This document shows positions 33,901-44,170 of a stretch of 64,000 nucleotides of DNA, piece after piece. The stretch is from Mycolicibacterium fallax (GTDB lineage: Bacteria > Actinomycetota > Actinomycetes > Mycobacteriales > Mycobacteriaceae), in assembly GCF_010726955.1 (NCBI RefSeq), contig NZ_AP022603.1:930001-994000 (forward strand), given 5' to 3'. Numbering within the stretch: position 1 is the stretch's first letter; the number at the start of each line of letters is the position of its first letter. The notes beneath the pieces were generated by a model. That model saw only the letters and a list, made by a program, of their open reading frames with translations. It was not told the origin of the DNA and ran no database searches. Position numbers and translations under genes: made by a program.

Positions 33901-35382
33901 GAGCAATGATCAATACCTGTGGATGAGCCTCGGTGTGGGGGCGTGAAAATGGGCGCACCTTCCCGAGGATGATCATTACGGAATCAGGTATTCGATCAAG
34001 ACCGGCGTTGGCGCGCTGGTTGGGAAGGTACGCCCATGCTCACCGTAGTTCACGATGGCCAGGAGACCAACGACGAAACCGGCGGACGCTCATTGCTCGA
34101 TGAGATCGTTCGCGACGGCGCTCGGCAGATGCTGGCCACGGCGTTGCAGGCTGAGGTCGCTGCCTACGTGGCTCAGTACGCCGACCAGCTTGATGACAAC
34201 GGTCACCGACTGGTGGTGCGCAACGGCTACCACCAAGCCCGTGAGGTGCTGACCGCGGCCGGCGCAGTCGAGGTGAAAGCTCCGCGGGTCAACGACCGCC
34301 GCCTCGACCTGGACACGGGCGAACGCAAGCGGTTCTCCTCCGCGATCCTGCCGGCCTGGGCGCGCAAGTCTCCGCAGATGAGTGAGGTCCTGCCGCTGCT
34401 GTACCTGCATGGCTTGTCGACCAGCGATTTCACCCCGGCCCTGGAGCAGTTCCTCGGCTCCGGTGCCGGGCTGTCGGCATCCACGATCACCCGGCTGACG
34501 TCGCAGTGGCAAGACGAGGCCGCCGCGTTCGGTCGCCGCGATCTGTCGGGCACCGACTACGTCTACCTGTGGGTTGACGGCATCCATCTCAAGGTCCGTC
34601 TGGACCAGGAGAAGCTGTGCCTGCTGGTGATGCTCGGTGTGCGCGCCGACGGGCGCAAGGAACTGGTGGCGATCAGCGACGGCTACCGTGAATCGGCCGA
34701 GTCGTGGGCCGATCTGCTGCGCGACTGCAAACGGCGCGGCATGACCGCCCCCGTGCTCGCCGTCGGTGACGGTGCGCTCGGGTTCTGGAAAGCGGTGCGT
34801 GAGGTGTTCCCGGCCACCAAAGAGCAGCGGTGCTGGTTCCACAAGCAGGCTAATGTTCTTGCCGCACTGCCGAAATCAGCACACCCGTCGGCCCTGGCGG
34901 CACTCAAGGAGATCTACAACGCCGAGGATATCGACAAGGCCCAGCTCGCGGTGAAAGCGTTCGAGGTCGATTTCGGCGCCAAGTACCCCAAGGCGGTCGC
35001 CAAGATCACCGACGACCTCGATGTGCTGCTGGAGTTCTTCAAGTACCCGGCCGAACATTGGATCCACCTGCGTACGACCAATCCGATCGAAAGCACCTTC
35101 GCCACAGTGCGTTTGAGGACCAAGGTGACCAAGGGGCCGGGATCGCGGGTGGCCGGTCTGGCCATGGCCTACAAGCTGATCGATGCCGCCGCGGCCCGTT
35201 GGCGGGCTGTCAACGCCCCGCACCTGGTTGCCCTGGTGCGCGCTGGCGCGGCCTTCCACAAAGGCAAGCTGCTTGAGCGTCCCGCCGACATCACGCCGCA
35301 GACACCGCCCTCAGACGACGATCAGCACGCCGGGACGGAGGTCGCCTGAAACACCCCGATCCACAGGTATTGACAATTCCTC
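33901..35382 (+). mobile_element. IS256-family insertion sequence, copy 2
   Basis: A 1,482-bp relative of the element in yaeQ, in opposite orientation. Ends are GAGCAATGATCAATACC and, reading in from the right, GAGGAATTGTCAATACC. The 8-bp duplication CCCGAAGA flanks it (33893-33900 and 35383-35390), so it transposed independently rather than by recombination with copy 1. Confidence 0.92.
34036..35349 (+). CDS. IS256-family transposase, copy 2
   Basis: A 437-residue DDE transposase very similar to the one at 9548-10867, with scattered substitutions such as QYADQLDDNGH for QFADQLDEKGH and SAHPSALAALKE for SAHASALSALKE. The catalytic blocks (WVDGIHLKV, VGDGALGFW, TTNPIESTFATVR) are intact. The level of difference suggests two separately acquired relatives. 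Confidence 0.95.
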   Translation: MLTVVHDGQETNDETGGRSLLDEIVRDGARQMLATALQAEVAAYVAQYADQLDDNGHRLVVRNGYHQAREVLTAAGAVEVKAPRVNDRRLDLDTGERKRFSSAILPAWARKSPQMSEVLPLLYLHGLSTSDFTPALEQFLGSGAGLSASTITRLTSQWQDEAAAFGRRDLSGTDYVYLWVDGIHLKVRLDQEKLCLLVMLGVRADGRKELVAISDGYRESAESWADLLRDCKRRGMTAPVLAVGDGALGFWKAVREVFPATKEQRCWFHKQANVLAALPKSAHPSALAALKEIYNAEDIDKAQLAVKAFEVDFGAKYPKAVAKITDDLDVLLEFFKYPAEHWIHLRTTNPIESTFATVRLRTKVTKGPGSRVAGLAMAYKLIDAAAARWRAVNAPHLVALVRAGAAFHKGKLLERPADITPQTPPSDDDQHAGTEVA

Positions 35383-35399
35383 CCCGAAGATCCGTCGGA

Positions 35400-36296
35400 T
35401 CACAAAGGTTGAGCGCCGGAGCCCAAGAGCCGCTTGGGATGCATCCCGTCGACCTGGCCGATAAACGGCGGATGGATGCTGTAGCCGAGCATCCGGCGGA
35501 TGTCCTCGGACACCGCGCGCACGGTGTCGCGGGTCATCGACAGCGTGAACGCCTCCTGCGGACGCAGCCACGGTTCGCAATACTGCGCGGTCAGGGCAAG
35601 GCGAGGGTTCGCCGAGCGGTTGGCACCGCCGCCGTGCCACAAGGTGCCGAGGAAGAACACACACGAGCCGGCGCTCGTCACCACCGGTTCGCGCTCGCCG
35701 GGATCGGGCATCCGATCGCCCCACGCATGGCTGCCCGCGATGATGTCGGTGGCACCATTGTCGGCGGTGAACTCGTCGATCGCCCAGATGGTGGCCGCTC
35801 CCAGGGCCTTCCGCGGCCTCGGCAGCGGATAGAACCCGTCGTCGGTATGCAACATCTGCGCCTGCTCGCCGGGCAGGATATTGATCACCTGCAGCATCGA
35901 CAGCAGGTAGTTCGGCATGAACAGCCGATCCAGCAGCGCCAGCACCCGCGGGTGGTCGGCGATCCGGTCGCAGCTGCGGGTCTTGTTCAGCACGCTGTAC
36001 ACCCGCTGGGTGCCATGCCCCTCGAAACCGTTGCGGCCCAGCCGATTCAGCAGCGGCCCAACATCGGCCCGGATCGCCTCGAGCTCGTCCCCGCCGAGCA
36101 GATCGGGCAGGATAACATACCCGTCGCGCAGCAGCGCCGCCAGATCCGCCTCGACCACTGCCGGGGCGATCTGTGCACCGCTGCTCGCGGTCCGCGGAAA
36201 TGTGCCGGCCAGGTCACCGGCCAAATCCAGCAGCGACGCCACCTTGTCGCCGGGCGCCATGTCGTCGGTCGATGGCTGTTCCACAGCAGCTAACAT
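35400..36296 (-). CDS. Phytanoyl-CoA dioxygenase (PhyH) family protein
   Basis: A 298-residue Fe(II)/2-oxoglutarate-type oxygenase. The N-terminal helix and strand (LAALLRDGYVILPDLLGGDELEAIRADV) are typical of PhyH. The iron triad is visible as HTDD (His-x-Asp) in QMLHTDDGFY and the distal His in FFLGTLWHGGGANRSANPR, whose Arg would bind 2-oxoglutarate. The substrate is unknown. It is divergent from the alkylsulfatase gene, which is suggestive since some PhyH/TauD-like enzymes act on alkyl sulfates, but that link is inference. Confidence 0.88.
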   Translation of the reverse strand: MLAAVEQPSTDDMAPGDKVASLLDLAGDLAGTFPRTASSGAQIAPAVVEADLAALLRDGYVILPDLLGGDELEAIRADVGPLLNRLGRNGFEGHGTQRVYSVLNKTRSCDRIADHPRVLALLDRLFMPNYLLSMLQVINILPGEQAQMLHTDDGFYPLPRPRKALGAATIWAIDEFTADNGATDIIAGSHAWGDRMPDPGEREPVVTSAGSCVFFLGTLWHGGGANRSANPRLALTAQYCEPWLRPQEAFTLSMTRDTVRAVSEDIRRMLGYSIHPPFIGQVDGMHPKRLLGSGAQPL

Positions 36297-36394
36297 AACT
36301 CAGCTTTCGGCCGCACCCGCGGGTTTGGCGCTGATCAAAGCAACCGGGCGGCGGTGGCAGCTGCGCTTCGCATCGACTGATCCGGCGCGGCTGA

Positions 36395-36437
36395 AACTCT
36401 CGGAGTTGGGCTGCCTGAGGGCGGTTCCAGGTATAAC
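36395..36437 (+). promoter_or_regulatory. Promoter region of the alkylsulfatase gene with small palindrome
   Basis: TATAAC (36432-36437) lies 10 bases before the ATG at 36448 and is a likely -10 box, giving a very short leader. A perfect AACTC-TCG-GAGTT palindrome (36395-36407) overlaps the -35 area. The 151-bp intergenic region serves two divergent genes. Confidence 0.4.
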
Positions 36438-36447
36438 GTGTGTGGGT

Positions 36448-38535
36448 ATGGAATCGCCGAGTTCCCCGCAATCTGCGCACAACTCCCCCACCGAATTCGA
36501 CGGCCGGTTGTCGCGCCGGTCGATGTTGGGCCGGCTCGGTCTCGTCGGCGTCGGCACGGTCGCGGCGTCGAGCCTGCTCAGCGCCTGCGACACCAACGGC
36601 GGCGGGTCCGGTGGCGGTGACCACCAGCTGGACAACAGCGTCAAGGGAGCCACCGAGGCCACCAAGGCCGCCAACAAGAAACTCGCCGACAGCCTGCCGT
36701 TCAACGACAAGGCCGACTTCGAGGACGCCAAGCGCGGGCTGATCGACCGGCCCGACACCTTGACCATCAAGAACGCCAACGGCGATGTGATCTGGGACCT
36801 CGAGGAATACAAGAAGTACATCGGCGACGACAAGCCGGCGCCGGATACGGTCAACCCCAGCCTGTGGCGCAACGCCCAACTGTGCATGGAGTACGGACTG
36901 TTCGAGGTGGTACCGGACAAGATCTACCAGGTCCGCGGCTACGACCTGTCGAACATCACCTTCATCCGCGGCACCACCGGCTGGCTGGTGATTGACACGC
37001 TGATCTCACCGGAAACCGCCAAGGCGGCACTGGATCTGGTGAACCAGAAGCTGGGCGCGCGTCCGCTCGTCGCGGTCGTGCACAGTCATTCGCACGTGGA
37101 TCACTACGGCGGCGTGCGCGGGATCATCAACCAGGCCGACGTCGACGCCGGCAAGGTGAAGGTCATCGCCCCGGCGAATTTCGTCGAGGATGCCGTGAGC
37201 GAGAACGTGATCGCCGGCAATGCAATGGGGCGGCGCGCGGTCTACATGTACGGGGCGCTGCTGCCCCGCAACGCCGAAGGTGGGGTCAACGGCGGTCTGG
37301 GCATGACGGTGTCCACCGGGCAACCGACGTTGGTGCTGCCGACCGACACCGTCACCGCCTCCGGGCAGAAGATGACCATCGACGGGGTGGACATGGAGTT
37401 CCAGTTCACCCCGGGCACCGAGGCGCCCACCGAGATGAACACGTTCTTCCCGCAGTTCAAGGCGATGTGGATGGCCGAGAACACCACCAACACCATGCAC
37501 AACCTGCTGACCCTGCGGGGTGCGCAGGTGCGCGACGGCCTGGTGTGGGCGAAGTTCCTCAACGACACCATCAACGTCTACGGACCCAACGTCGAGGTGA
37601 AGTTCCAGAGCCACCACTGGCCGATGTGGGGACACGACAAGATCATCGACTACTGGCAGCGCCAGCGAGACATGTACAAGTACATCCACGACCAGTCGGT
37701 GCGGATGATGAACAACGGCATGATCGGCTCGGAGATCGCCGAAGAGATCGCGATGCCGCAGGAGATGAGCAACTTCTGGCCCGACCGCGGCTATTACGGC
37801 ACCCTGAAGCACAATTCCCGCGCCGTCTACCAGCGCTACATGGGCTGGTATGACGGCAATCCGGCCGACCTCGACGATCTGCCACCGGAACCGGCCGCCA
37901 AGAAGTACGTCGACTACATGGGTGGGGCGGACGCCGTCATCGACAAGGCCAAGAAAGACTTCGACAACGGCGAATACCGTTGGGTGGCAATGGCGATGAA
38001 GCACGTGGTGTTCGCCGACCCGAACAACACCGACGCCAAAAATCTGCTGGCCGACAGCTTCGAGCAGATGGGCTACCAGGCCGAGTCGGGCCCATGGCGC
38101 TCGGTCTACCTGCAGGGCGCCTACGAGTTGCGCAACGGTGTGCCGAATGCGGGCGGCACCGATACCGCCAGCCCCGACACCATCAACGCGATGCCGCCGG
38201 AGATGATGTTCGACTACCTCGGTGTGCGTCTCAACGGCCCGAAGGCCGCGGGCAAAAACCTCAACCTCAACGTGACGTTCGACGACCTGAAAAAGGACTA
38301 CACCCTGTTCGTCGCCAACGGCGTGCTGAACTACCAGCCGGGCACCATCGCGGACGCCGATGCGAGCCTGACGCTGACCAAGGACACCATGAACCAGATC
38401 CAGATGGGGAACCTCAAACTGACCGACGGCATCGATCAGAATAAGGTCACCCTCGACGGCAACCGTCAATCGGTGGAGGACTTCGTCGGCCTGCTCGACA
38501 CCTTCCCGTTCTGGTTCAACATCGTCACGCCGTAG
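36448..38535 (+). CDS. Tat-exported alkylsulfatase lipoprotein (SdsA1-like metallo-beta-lactamase fold)
   Basis: A 695-residue protein. The N-terminus has a twin-arginine motif ([15 protein letters not shown]) and a lipobox (LLSAC), so it should be folded before export and lipid-anchored outside. The metallo-beta-lactamase zinc motif is [11 protein letters not shown] (H212, H214, D218, H219). Further SdsA1-type blocks are [41 protein letters not shown] and [10 protein letters not shown], followed by the dimerisation domain and a C-terminal SCP2-like domain (~575-695). The family hydrolyses primary alkyl sulfates such as SDS to alcohol and sulfate. Confidence 0.93.
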   Translation: MESPSSPQSAHNSPTEFDGRLSRRSMLGRLGLVGVGTVAASSLLSACDTNGGGSGGGDHQLDNSVKGATEATKAANKKLADSLPFNDKADFEDAKRGLIDRPDTLTIKNANGDVIWDLEEYKKYIGDDKPAPDTVNPSLWRNAQLCMEYGLFEVVPDKIYQVRGYDLSNITFIRGTTGWLVIDTLISPETAKAALDLVNQKLGARPLVAVVHSHSHVDHYGGVRGIINQADVDAGKVKVIAPANFVEDAVSENVIAGNAMGRRAVYMYGALLPRNAEGGVNGGLGMTVSTGQPTLVLPTDTVTASGQKMTIDGVDMEFQFTPGTEAPTEMNTFFPQFKAMWMAENTTNTMHNLLTLRGAQVRDGLVWAKFLNDTINVYGPNVEVKFQSHHWPMWGHDKIIDYWQRQRDMYKYIHDQSVRMMNNGMIGSEIAEEIAMPQEMSNFWPDRGYYGTLKHNSRAVYQRYMGWYDGNPADLDDLPPEPAAKKYVDYMGGADAVIDKAKKDFDNGEYRWVAMAMKHVVFADPNNTDAKNLLADSFEQMGYQAESGPWRSVYLQGAYELRNGVPNAGGTDTASPDTINAMPPEMMFDYLGVRLNGPKAAGKNLNLNVTFDDLKKDYTLFVANGVLNYQPGTIADADASLTLTKDTMNQIQMGNLKLTDGIDQNKVTLDGNRQSVEDFVGLLDTFPFWFNIVTP

Positions 38536-38582
38536 CCGCGGCCGCCGCCCGGCCGCCTCGCTGTCCAGATGGAAGGTGCACT

Positions 38583-39044
38583 GTGTACGAACGCCGGCCG
38601 CCGGTACCACCGTTCACCGAAGACACCGCGCGCCAAAAGGTCCAATCGGCCGAGGATGCGTGGAACACCCGCGACCCGCAGCGGGTGGCGTCGGCCTACA
38701 CGCCCGATTCGGTGTGGCGCAACCGCGACGTTTTCGTGACGGGCCGCGCGCAGATCGTGCAGTTCCTGACCGCGAAGTGGGAGCGCGAACTCGACTACGC
38801 GCTGCGCAAGAGTCTGTGGAGTTTTCACCAGAACCGCATCGCCGTCCGGTTTCAGTACGAGTGGCACGACGCCGCCGGCCAGTGGTGGCGCAGCTACGGC
38901 AACGAGCTGTGGCAGTTCGACGCCGACGGGCTGATGGAACGGCGCGAAGCCAGCATCAACGACGTCGCAATCGACGAAACCGACCGGCGAATCTTCGGCC
39001 CGCGAACCCCCAGCGAACACCGCACCGAGATCCCCCTTCGCTGA
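38583..39044 (+). CDS. NTF2-like protein (DUF1348 family)
   Basis: A 153-residue protein from GTG 38583. The SnoaL/NTF2-like fold is indicated by [50 protein letters not shown] and the strand pair [27 protein letters not shown]. The DUF1348 family is conserved but has no established reaction. It sits between alkylsulfatase and MFS transporter genes, spaced 47 and 37 bp, and is likely in their operon. Confidence 0.85.
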   Translation: MYERRPPVPPFTEDTARQKVQSAEDAWNTRDPQRVASAYTPDSVWRNRDVFVTGRAQIVQFLTAKWERELDYALRKSLWSFHQNRIAVRFQYEWHDAAGQWWRSYGNELWQFDADGLMERREASINDVAIDETDRRIFGPRTPSEHRTEIPLR

Positions 39045-39081
39045 GCAACGCGCCCCGGCCGCACGACGAGAGGTCCGACCG

Positions 39082-40344
39082 ATGGCTACCGGAAACCGGA
39101 AGCCCCAGCTGGGCTTGCGCGCCAACCTTGCCCAGTTCGCGCTGCTGGTCGCGGTCAACGCGCTCGTCGGTGGCATGGTCGGGCAGGAACAAGCCATCCT
39201 CCCGCTGCTGGCCGAACAGGAATTCCACCTCAGCGGCTATCTGTTCCTGCTCACCTACGTCCTGGCCTTCGGCATCACCAAGGCCGCGACCAACTATTTC
39301 GCCGGAACCTGGTCGGACCGCTACGGCCGCAAGCCGGTGCTGCTGGCCGGCTGGTTGATCGCGCTGCCCGTGCCGCTGCTGCTGATCTGGGCGCCGTCCT
39401 GGGGGTGGGTGGTCTTCGCCAACGTCCTGCTGGGCATCAACCAGGGACTGACCTGGTCGACCACCGTGGTGATGAAGATCGACCTGGTCGGACCCCGCCA
39501 GCGCGGCCTGGCAATGGGCTTCAACGAGGCCGCCGGGTACGGAGCCGTCGCCGTCACCGCGGTGCTCGCCGGCTACCTCGCCGCCAACCACGGCCTGCGA
39601 CCGGCGCCGTTTCTGCTCGGACTGTCCTACGCGGTGATCGGCCTGGCGGTGTCGGCCCTGCTGGTGCGGGAGACCAGACAGTACGCCCAGCTCGAGGCGG
39701 ACTCGCACCGCGCCGCGGTCCCCGACTACGCGATGCCCAGCAATCGGGAAATCTTCCTGCGCACCACGTTCACCGAGCCCGCGCTGTCCTCGGCCAGCCA
39801 GGCCGGATTGGTGAACAACCTCAACTTCGGGCTGTCCTGGGGACTGTTCCCAATCCTGTTCGCGTCCAGCGGTTTACCGGTGCAGCGGATCGGTCTGCTC
39901 ATCGCCACCTACCCGGCGGTGTGGGGCGCGGCCCAGATCCTCACCGGCGCGCTGTCGGACCGCTGGGGCCGCAAGCATCTGATCACCGCCGGGATGCTGA
40001 CCCAGGCGGCGGCGCTGACGCTGATCGCAACCAGCCACAACTTCACCGGCTGGCTCTGGGCCAGCGCACTGCTGGGCGCGGGAACCGCGATGGTGTACCC
40101 GACCCTGCTTGCGGTGATCGGTGACGTCGCCCATCCGCTGTGGCGGGCCCGGGCGGTCGGGGTGTACCGACTGTGGCGCGACGGCGGGTATGCCGCCGGG
40201 GCGGTGGTCGGCGGCGTTGCGGCGGACCTGTGGGGTTTGCGCGCCGCGGTGTGGGTCGCCGCCGCCATCAGCCTGGCCTCCGGGCTGATGGTCGCCCGGC
40301 GAATGTATGAAACGCACCCCCGACCGGACCGAGCGGTCACGTAG
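39082..40344 (+). CDS. Major facilitator superfamily transporter
   Basis: A 420-residue inner-membrane protein with 12 predicted helices. The MFS loop motif A appears twice, as FAGTWSDRYGRKPVLLAGW (loop 2-3) and LTGALSDRWGRKHLITAGM (loop 8-9). No substrate-specific signature is recognised. Its place after the alkylsulfatase suggests uptake of an alkyl compound or export of a product, by context only. Confidence 0.9.
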   Translation: MATGNRKPQLGLRANLAQFALLVAVNALVGGMVGQEQAILPLLAEQEFHLSGYLFLLTYVLAFGITKAATNYFAGTWSDRYGRKPVLLAGWLIALPVPLLLIWAPSWGWVVFANVLLGINQGLTWSTTVVMKIDLVGPRQRGLAMGFNEAAGYGAVAVTAVLAGYLAANHGLRPAPFLLGLSYAVIGLAVSALLVRETRQYAQLEADSHRAAVPDYAMPSNREIFLRTTFTEPALSSASQAGLVNNLNFGLSWGLFPILFASSGLPVQRIGLLIATYPAVWGAAQILTGALSDRWGRKHLITAGMLTQAAALTLIATSHNFTGWLWASALLGAGTAMVYPTLLAVIGDVAHPLWRARAVGVYRLWRDGGYAAGAVVGGVAADLWGLRAAVWVAAAISLASGLMVARRMYETHPRPDRAVT

Positions 40345-40354
40345 GCTCGCGGCG

Positions 40355-41365
40355 ATGAGAGCCAGCCGACGACTGCTCACGACCGGGACCTGGAGCCCAC
40401 CGGCGGTGCCGCCCGACCAGGGCCACACCGCCGTCACCGCCGAATTCACCATCGCCCGACGATTACCCACCGGCGGCGCGGGTCCCGAAGACGTCGCCTT
40501 CGACCAGGACGGCCACGTCCTCACCGGCCTGGACGATGGCCGCATCGTGCGCATCGACCCCGGCACCGGCCAGCGCAGCGTCGTCGGCAGCACCGGCGGG
40601 CGGCCGCTCGGCCTGCACCCCAGCCGCGACCAATCCGTGCTGATCTGCGACCACGACCGGGGCCTGCTGCGCATGTCAGCCACCGGAGACGTCGAGGTCC
40701 TCGTCGACACCGTCGCCGGCACTGCGCTGCGTTTCGCCAGCAATGTGACCGAGCACGACGACGGCACCATCTGGTTCACCGTGTCCAGCCGACGCTGGGA
40801 CCTGGCGAACTACCTCGGCGATGTCTTCGAGCACTCCTGCACCGGACTGCTCGTCCAACGCGCCCCAGACGGGACCGTCACGGTGTTGCGCGGCGGGCTG
40901 AAGTTCGCCAACGGGCTGACCCTGGCCCCGGACCAATCACACCTGCTGTTCGCCGAAACCGAGGGCTACCGGGTGAGCCGCTACTGGCTGACCGGCGCGA
41001 AGGCCGGCACCACCGAGCCAGTCGTGGAGAATCTGCCGGGGCTGCCCGACAACATCAGCGTGGGCAGCGATGGGCTGATCTGGGTGTCGATTGCGGCGCC
41101 GCGCAACGCACTGCTGGATCGCCTGCTGCCCCTGCCGGGCGTCCTTCGGACGCTGGCGTGGAACCTGCCCAGCGCGCTGCGCCCGAAACCCACACCGATC
41201 GCCTGGGTGATGGCATTCGACCTGGCCGGCGATCTGATCTGCGACCTGCGTTGCGACGACGGGTCCTACGATTTCGTCACCAGCGTCGCCGAACGCAACG
41301 GCGTCGTGGTGGCCGGCAGCCTGCACGCCACCGAGATCGTCCAGATCACCCTCCCGGGACAGTAA
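40355..41365 (+). CDS. SMP-30/strictosidine-synthase-like beta-propeller protein
   Basis: A 336-residue protein starting just after the MFS gene. Repeated propeller blades are seen (GPEDVAFDQDGHVLTGLDDGRIVRID; LRFASNVTEHDDGTIWFTVSS; GGLKFANGLTLAPDQSHLLFAETEGYRVSRYW; PGLPDNISVGSDGLIWVSI). The FANGL and LPDNI elements match the strictosidine-synthase-like/adipocyte plasma-membrane-associated lactonase group. It could be a lactonase or hydrolase; the substrate is unknown. No signal peptide is evident. Confidence 0.87.
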   Translation: MRASRRLLTTGTWSPPAVPPDQGHTAVTAEFTIARRLPTGGAGPEDVAFDQDGHVLTGLDDGRIVRIDPGTGQRSVVGSTGGRPLGLHPSRDQSVLICDHDRGLLRMSATGDVEVLVDTVAGTALRFASNVTEHDDGTIWFTVSSRRWDLANYLGDVFEHSCTGLLVQRAPDGTVTVLRGGLKFANGLTLAPDQSHLLFAETEGYRVSRYWLTGAKAGTTEPVVENLPGLPDNISVGSDGLIWVSIAAPRNALLDRLLPLPGVLRTLAWNLPSALRPKPTPIAWVMAFDLAGDLICDLRCDDGSYDFVTSVAERNGVVVAGSLHATEIVQITLPGQ

Positions 41366-41447
41366 GCGCACTGCCGGCCCGCGACACGGCTGCGGACCTT
41401 TCACCGATAACGACCGCCGTGGCCGACCGGGATGACAGGGTGGTGCG

Positions 41448-42686
41448 GTGCCCGACCCAGCAGCCCACCGCCGTTCGACGATGAGACTCGCGGGCTGGCT
41501 GGGCCTGGCCGCGGTGGCCACCCCCGTCCTCGCAGCCGGCGTCACCGGTGCCCGCGAGGTGGTGCGCGCGGACACCGCGCGCCGGCGCGGCGTCGCGACG
41601 CGCGACGGCGTCCCGGTGCCCGAGCCGTCGTTCGGTCTCGGGGTGGCCGCGGGCATTGACGCGTTGTTGGCGGCTCCGATGCCGCTGCTGTCCTCGCTCG
41701 GGTCGGCCGAGGACTACGCGCTGGCATCGGCCGAACTGGACGCCGCGGTCGACTACTACGGCGAGGCCGGCTGGCTGGACGATCCGCAGCGCCGGCACCG
41801 GCGCCCCGGCGCGCCCGAGCACGTTCGGATCCAAACCCTGGCGCCCGGACTGGAACTCGCGCACTTCGACAGTGGGTGGCGGCCGGAGCCGGGCGAGCCC
41901 GGCGGCCAGCGCTGGCAGAGCTTGCGCGCCAACGAGCGGGTGCCGGTGCGACTGCTGCGGCACCCCGGCGGCCCCCGGCCGTGGCTGATCGCCGTGCACG
42001 GGCAGGGCATGGGGCGGGGCTCCGACGTCAAGATGCTGCGGGTGCGCCGGTTGCACGAGGAGCTCGGTGTCAACGTGGCGCTGCCGGTGCTTCCGCTGCA
42101 CGGGCCGCGGGCCTGCGGCCTGTCCCCCGCGCACCAGTTCGCGTCGAACATCTTCGCGACGAACAACGTGCTGGGGCTGACCCAGTCGGTCTGGGACGTC
42201 CGCCGGCTGCTGCAGTGGCTGCGCGACGACCAGCGGGCCCCCGCGGTCGGCCTGCTCGGGGTGTCGCTGGGCTCCTACGTGATCAACCTGCTCTCGACGC
42301 TGGAGGGCGAGCTGGCCTGTCTGCTGGCCGTCGTTCCGACCAGCGACCTGGCCGCGTCGATGCGCGACGCGGCGCCGGTCACCCGGGCGAAGCGGCGGCT
42401 GCACCGCCGGGTGCACGACGATCGCTCGACGCTGGTGCACCGGGTCGTCTCACCGCTGGCCGGGCCGTGCCTGGTGCCCCATCCGCGACGGCACATCGTG
42501 GCCGGGCAGGTCGACCGGATCGCGCCGCCGCACGGCGCCGCCGAGCTCTGGCGGCACTGGGACGAGCCGTCGATCGCGTGGTGCCCGCGCGGCCACGTCA
42601 CCGCCTGGCGCGGGCCCGCCTACGACCAGCACGTCGCCGCGGTCCTCGCCTCGTCCGGGCTGCAACACCAATCCCGCGGAACCTGA
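41448..42686 (+). CDS. Alpha/beta hydrolase with N-terminal membrane segment
   Basis: A 412-residue protein. A hydrophobic stretch at 12-32 (MRLAGWLGLAAVATPVLAAGV) is a signal anchor. The hydrolase core has RPWLIAVHGQGMGRG (oxyanion loop), the nucleophile elbow VGLLGVSLGSYVINLL and the late His in AWCPRGHVTAW. It ends nine bases before the WS/DGAT gene and is probably co-transcribed, suggesting a partner activity in acyl-lipid turnover. Confidence 0.85.
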   Translation: MPDPAAHRRSTMRLAGWLGLAAVATPVLAAGVTGAREVVRADTARRRGVATRDGVPVPEPSFGLGVAAGIDALLAAPMPLLSSLGSAEDYALASAELDAAVDYYGEAGWLDDPQRRHRRPGAPEHVRIQTLAPGLELAHFDSGWRPEPGEPGGQRWQSLRANERVPVRLLRHPGGPRPWLIAVHGQGMGRGSDVKMLRVRRLHEELGVNVALPVLPLHGPRACGLSPAHQFASNIFATNNVLGLTQSVWDVRRLLQWLRDDQRAPAVGLLGVSLGSYVINLLSTLEGELACLLAVVPTSDLAASMRDAAPVTRAKRRLHRRVHDDRSTLVHRVVSPLAGPCLVPHPRRHIVAGQVDRIAPPHGAAELWRHWDEPSIAWCPRGHVTAWRGPAYDQHVAAVLASSGLQHQSRGT

Positions 42687-42695
42687 AGGAGGACC

Positions 42696-44162
42696 ATGCG
42701 CCAGCTTTCCAGCGCCGACTGGACGATGGTGTCACTCGACACCTCGACCGCGCACAACACCATCGGCATCGTCGGGATCTACGACCCGTCCACCCGCGGC
42801 GCGGCCAGCGGCCCGGTCACCGACGAGGAGGTGCTGGAGTACATCGACGCCCGCCTGCACGTCGCCGAGAGCTTCCGGGAACGGCTCGTGCACGTGCCGT
42901 TCGGGCTGGACCGGCCGTGGTGGATCCGCGACGGCGACTTCGACCTGGAGTATCACGTCCGGCACATCGCGCTGCCGGGCCCGGGCAACTGGCGCCAGCT
43001 GTGCACCCAGATCGCCCGCATCCACGCCCGGCCGCTGGATCTGAGCAAGCCGCCCTGGGAGCTGTACCTGATCGACGGGCTCGACGCGGTCGACCATCTG
43101 CCGCCCGGCGCCTTCGCGGTGTTCCTGCGCATCCACCACGCCGCCATCGACGGAGTCGCCGGCGCCGAGATCCTCACCGCGATCCACAGCCGGGAGCCCG
43201 ACGACGGCCCGCCGCCGGTCCCCGACGACTACCAGTGGGAGCCGGACGCCGTCCCGTCGGACCTGGACCTGCTGGCCCGGGCCGCGCTGCACGGCGCCGC
43301 CCGGCCGGTCGATGTGCTGCGCCAGGCCGGCAAGGTGGCGCCGCAACTGCCCGCGCTGGTGTTCGACGCCCGCAACCCGGACGTGACGTCGCCGGCGTCG
43401 CTGCCCAAGGCGACCCGGTTCAACCAGGTGGTCTCGCCGCACCGGGTGTTCGGCACCGCGTACACGACACTGGAGGTCCTCAAGGAGATCCGCGCGGCGC
43501 TGCCGGAGGCCACCATCAACGACGTCGGCGTCGCCGTCGTCGGTGGCGCCATCCGCCGCTACCTGCTGGACAAGGACGAACTGCCCGAGGAGGCGATGGT
43601 GGCGATGATGCCGATCTCGATCCGGCCGACGGCCACCCGCGCCAGCGGCACGGCGGGCTCCGAGACCAGCACCGGGACCAGCGGCAACGAGTATTCGATC
43701 GCGCCGATCACGATGGCCACCGACGAAGCCGACCCGCTGGAGCGGCTGGCGCGCATCGTGACCTCGACCGCGCACGTCAAGGATTCCGGTGCGCACCCGG
43801 TCCGATCGCTGATGGCGATGTCGGAGGAGGCGTTCGGCGGGCTGATGGGCACCGTGCAGCGGGCGGCCGTGCGCGCGCTGAGCCGGCGCGGGCTCACCTT
43901 CGCCGCGCACACCCTGGTCAGCAACGTCCCCGGGCCGCAGAACCCGATGTACTTCTGCGGGGCGCGGATGGTCGACACCACCGGCCTTGGTCCGGTGCTC
44001 GACGGGATGGGGCTCAACAACGGCATCGGCAGCTACGGCAACCGGGTGACGTTCTGCTTCACCGCCGACCGCAAGGCCGTCCCCGACCCCGAGGTCTACG
44101 AACAGTGCCTGACCGGCGCCGTCGAGGAGTTACTCGAGGCGGCCCGGGCGCGGCACGGCTGA
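42696..44162 (+). CDS. Wax ester synthase/diacylglycerol acyltransferase (WS/DGAT)
   Basis: A 488-residue acyltransferase of full family length, with AAGGAGG before the ATG. The active-site motif is HHAAIDG (147-153, His-His-x3-Asp-Gly). Other blocks include QLSSADWTMVSLDT at the N-terminus, PWWIRDGDFDLEYHVRHIALP and the C-terminal TLVSNVPGPQNPMYFCGARM. These enzymes esterify diacylglycerol or fatty alcohol with acyl-CoA to make storage lipid, a mycobacterial hallmark. Confidence 0.94.
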   Translation: MRQLSSADWTMVSLDTSTAHNTIGIVGIYDPSTRGAASGPVTDEEVLEYIDARLHVAESFRERLVHVPFGLDRPWWIRDGDFDLEYHVRHIALPGPGNWRQLCTQIARIHARPLDLSKPPWELYLIDGLDAVDHLPPGAFAVFLRIHHAAIDGVAGAEILTAIHSREPDDGPPPVPDDYQWEPDAVPSDLDLLARAALHGAARPVDVLRQAGKVAPQLPALVFDARNPDVTSPASLPKATRFNQVVSPHRVFGTAYTTLEVLKEIRAALPEATINDVGVAVVGGAIRRYLLDKDELPEEAMVAMMPISIRPTATRASGTAGSETSTGTSGNEYSIAPITMATDEADPLERLARIVTSTAHVKDSGAHPVRSLMAMSEEAFGGLMGTVQRAAVRALSRRGLTFAAHTLVSNVPGPQNPMYFCGARMVDTTGLGPVLDGMGLNNGIGSYGNRVTFCFTADRKAVPDPEVYEQCLTGAVEELLEAARARHG

Positions 44163-44170
44163 CCGCGCGG

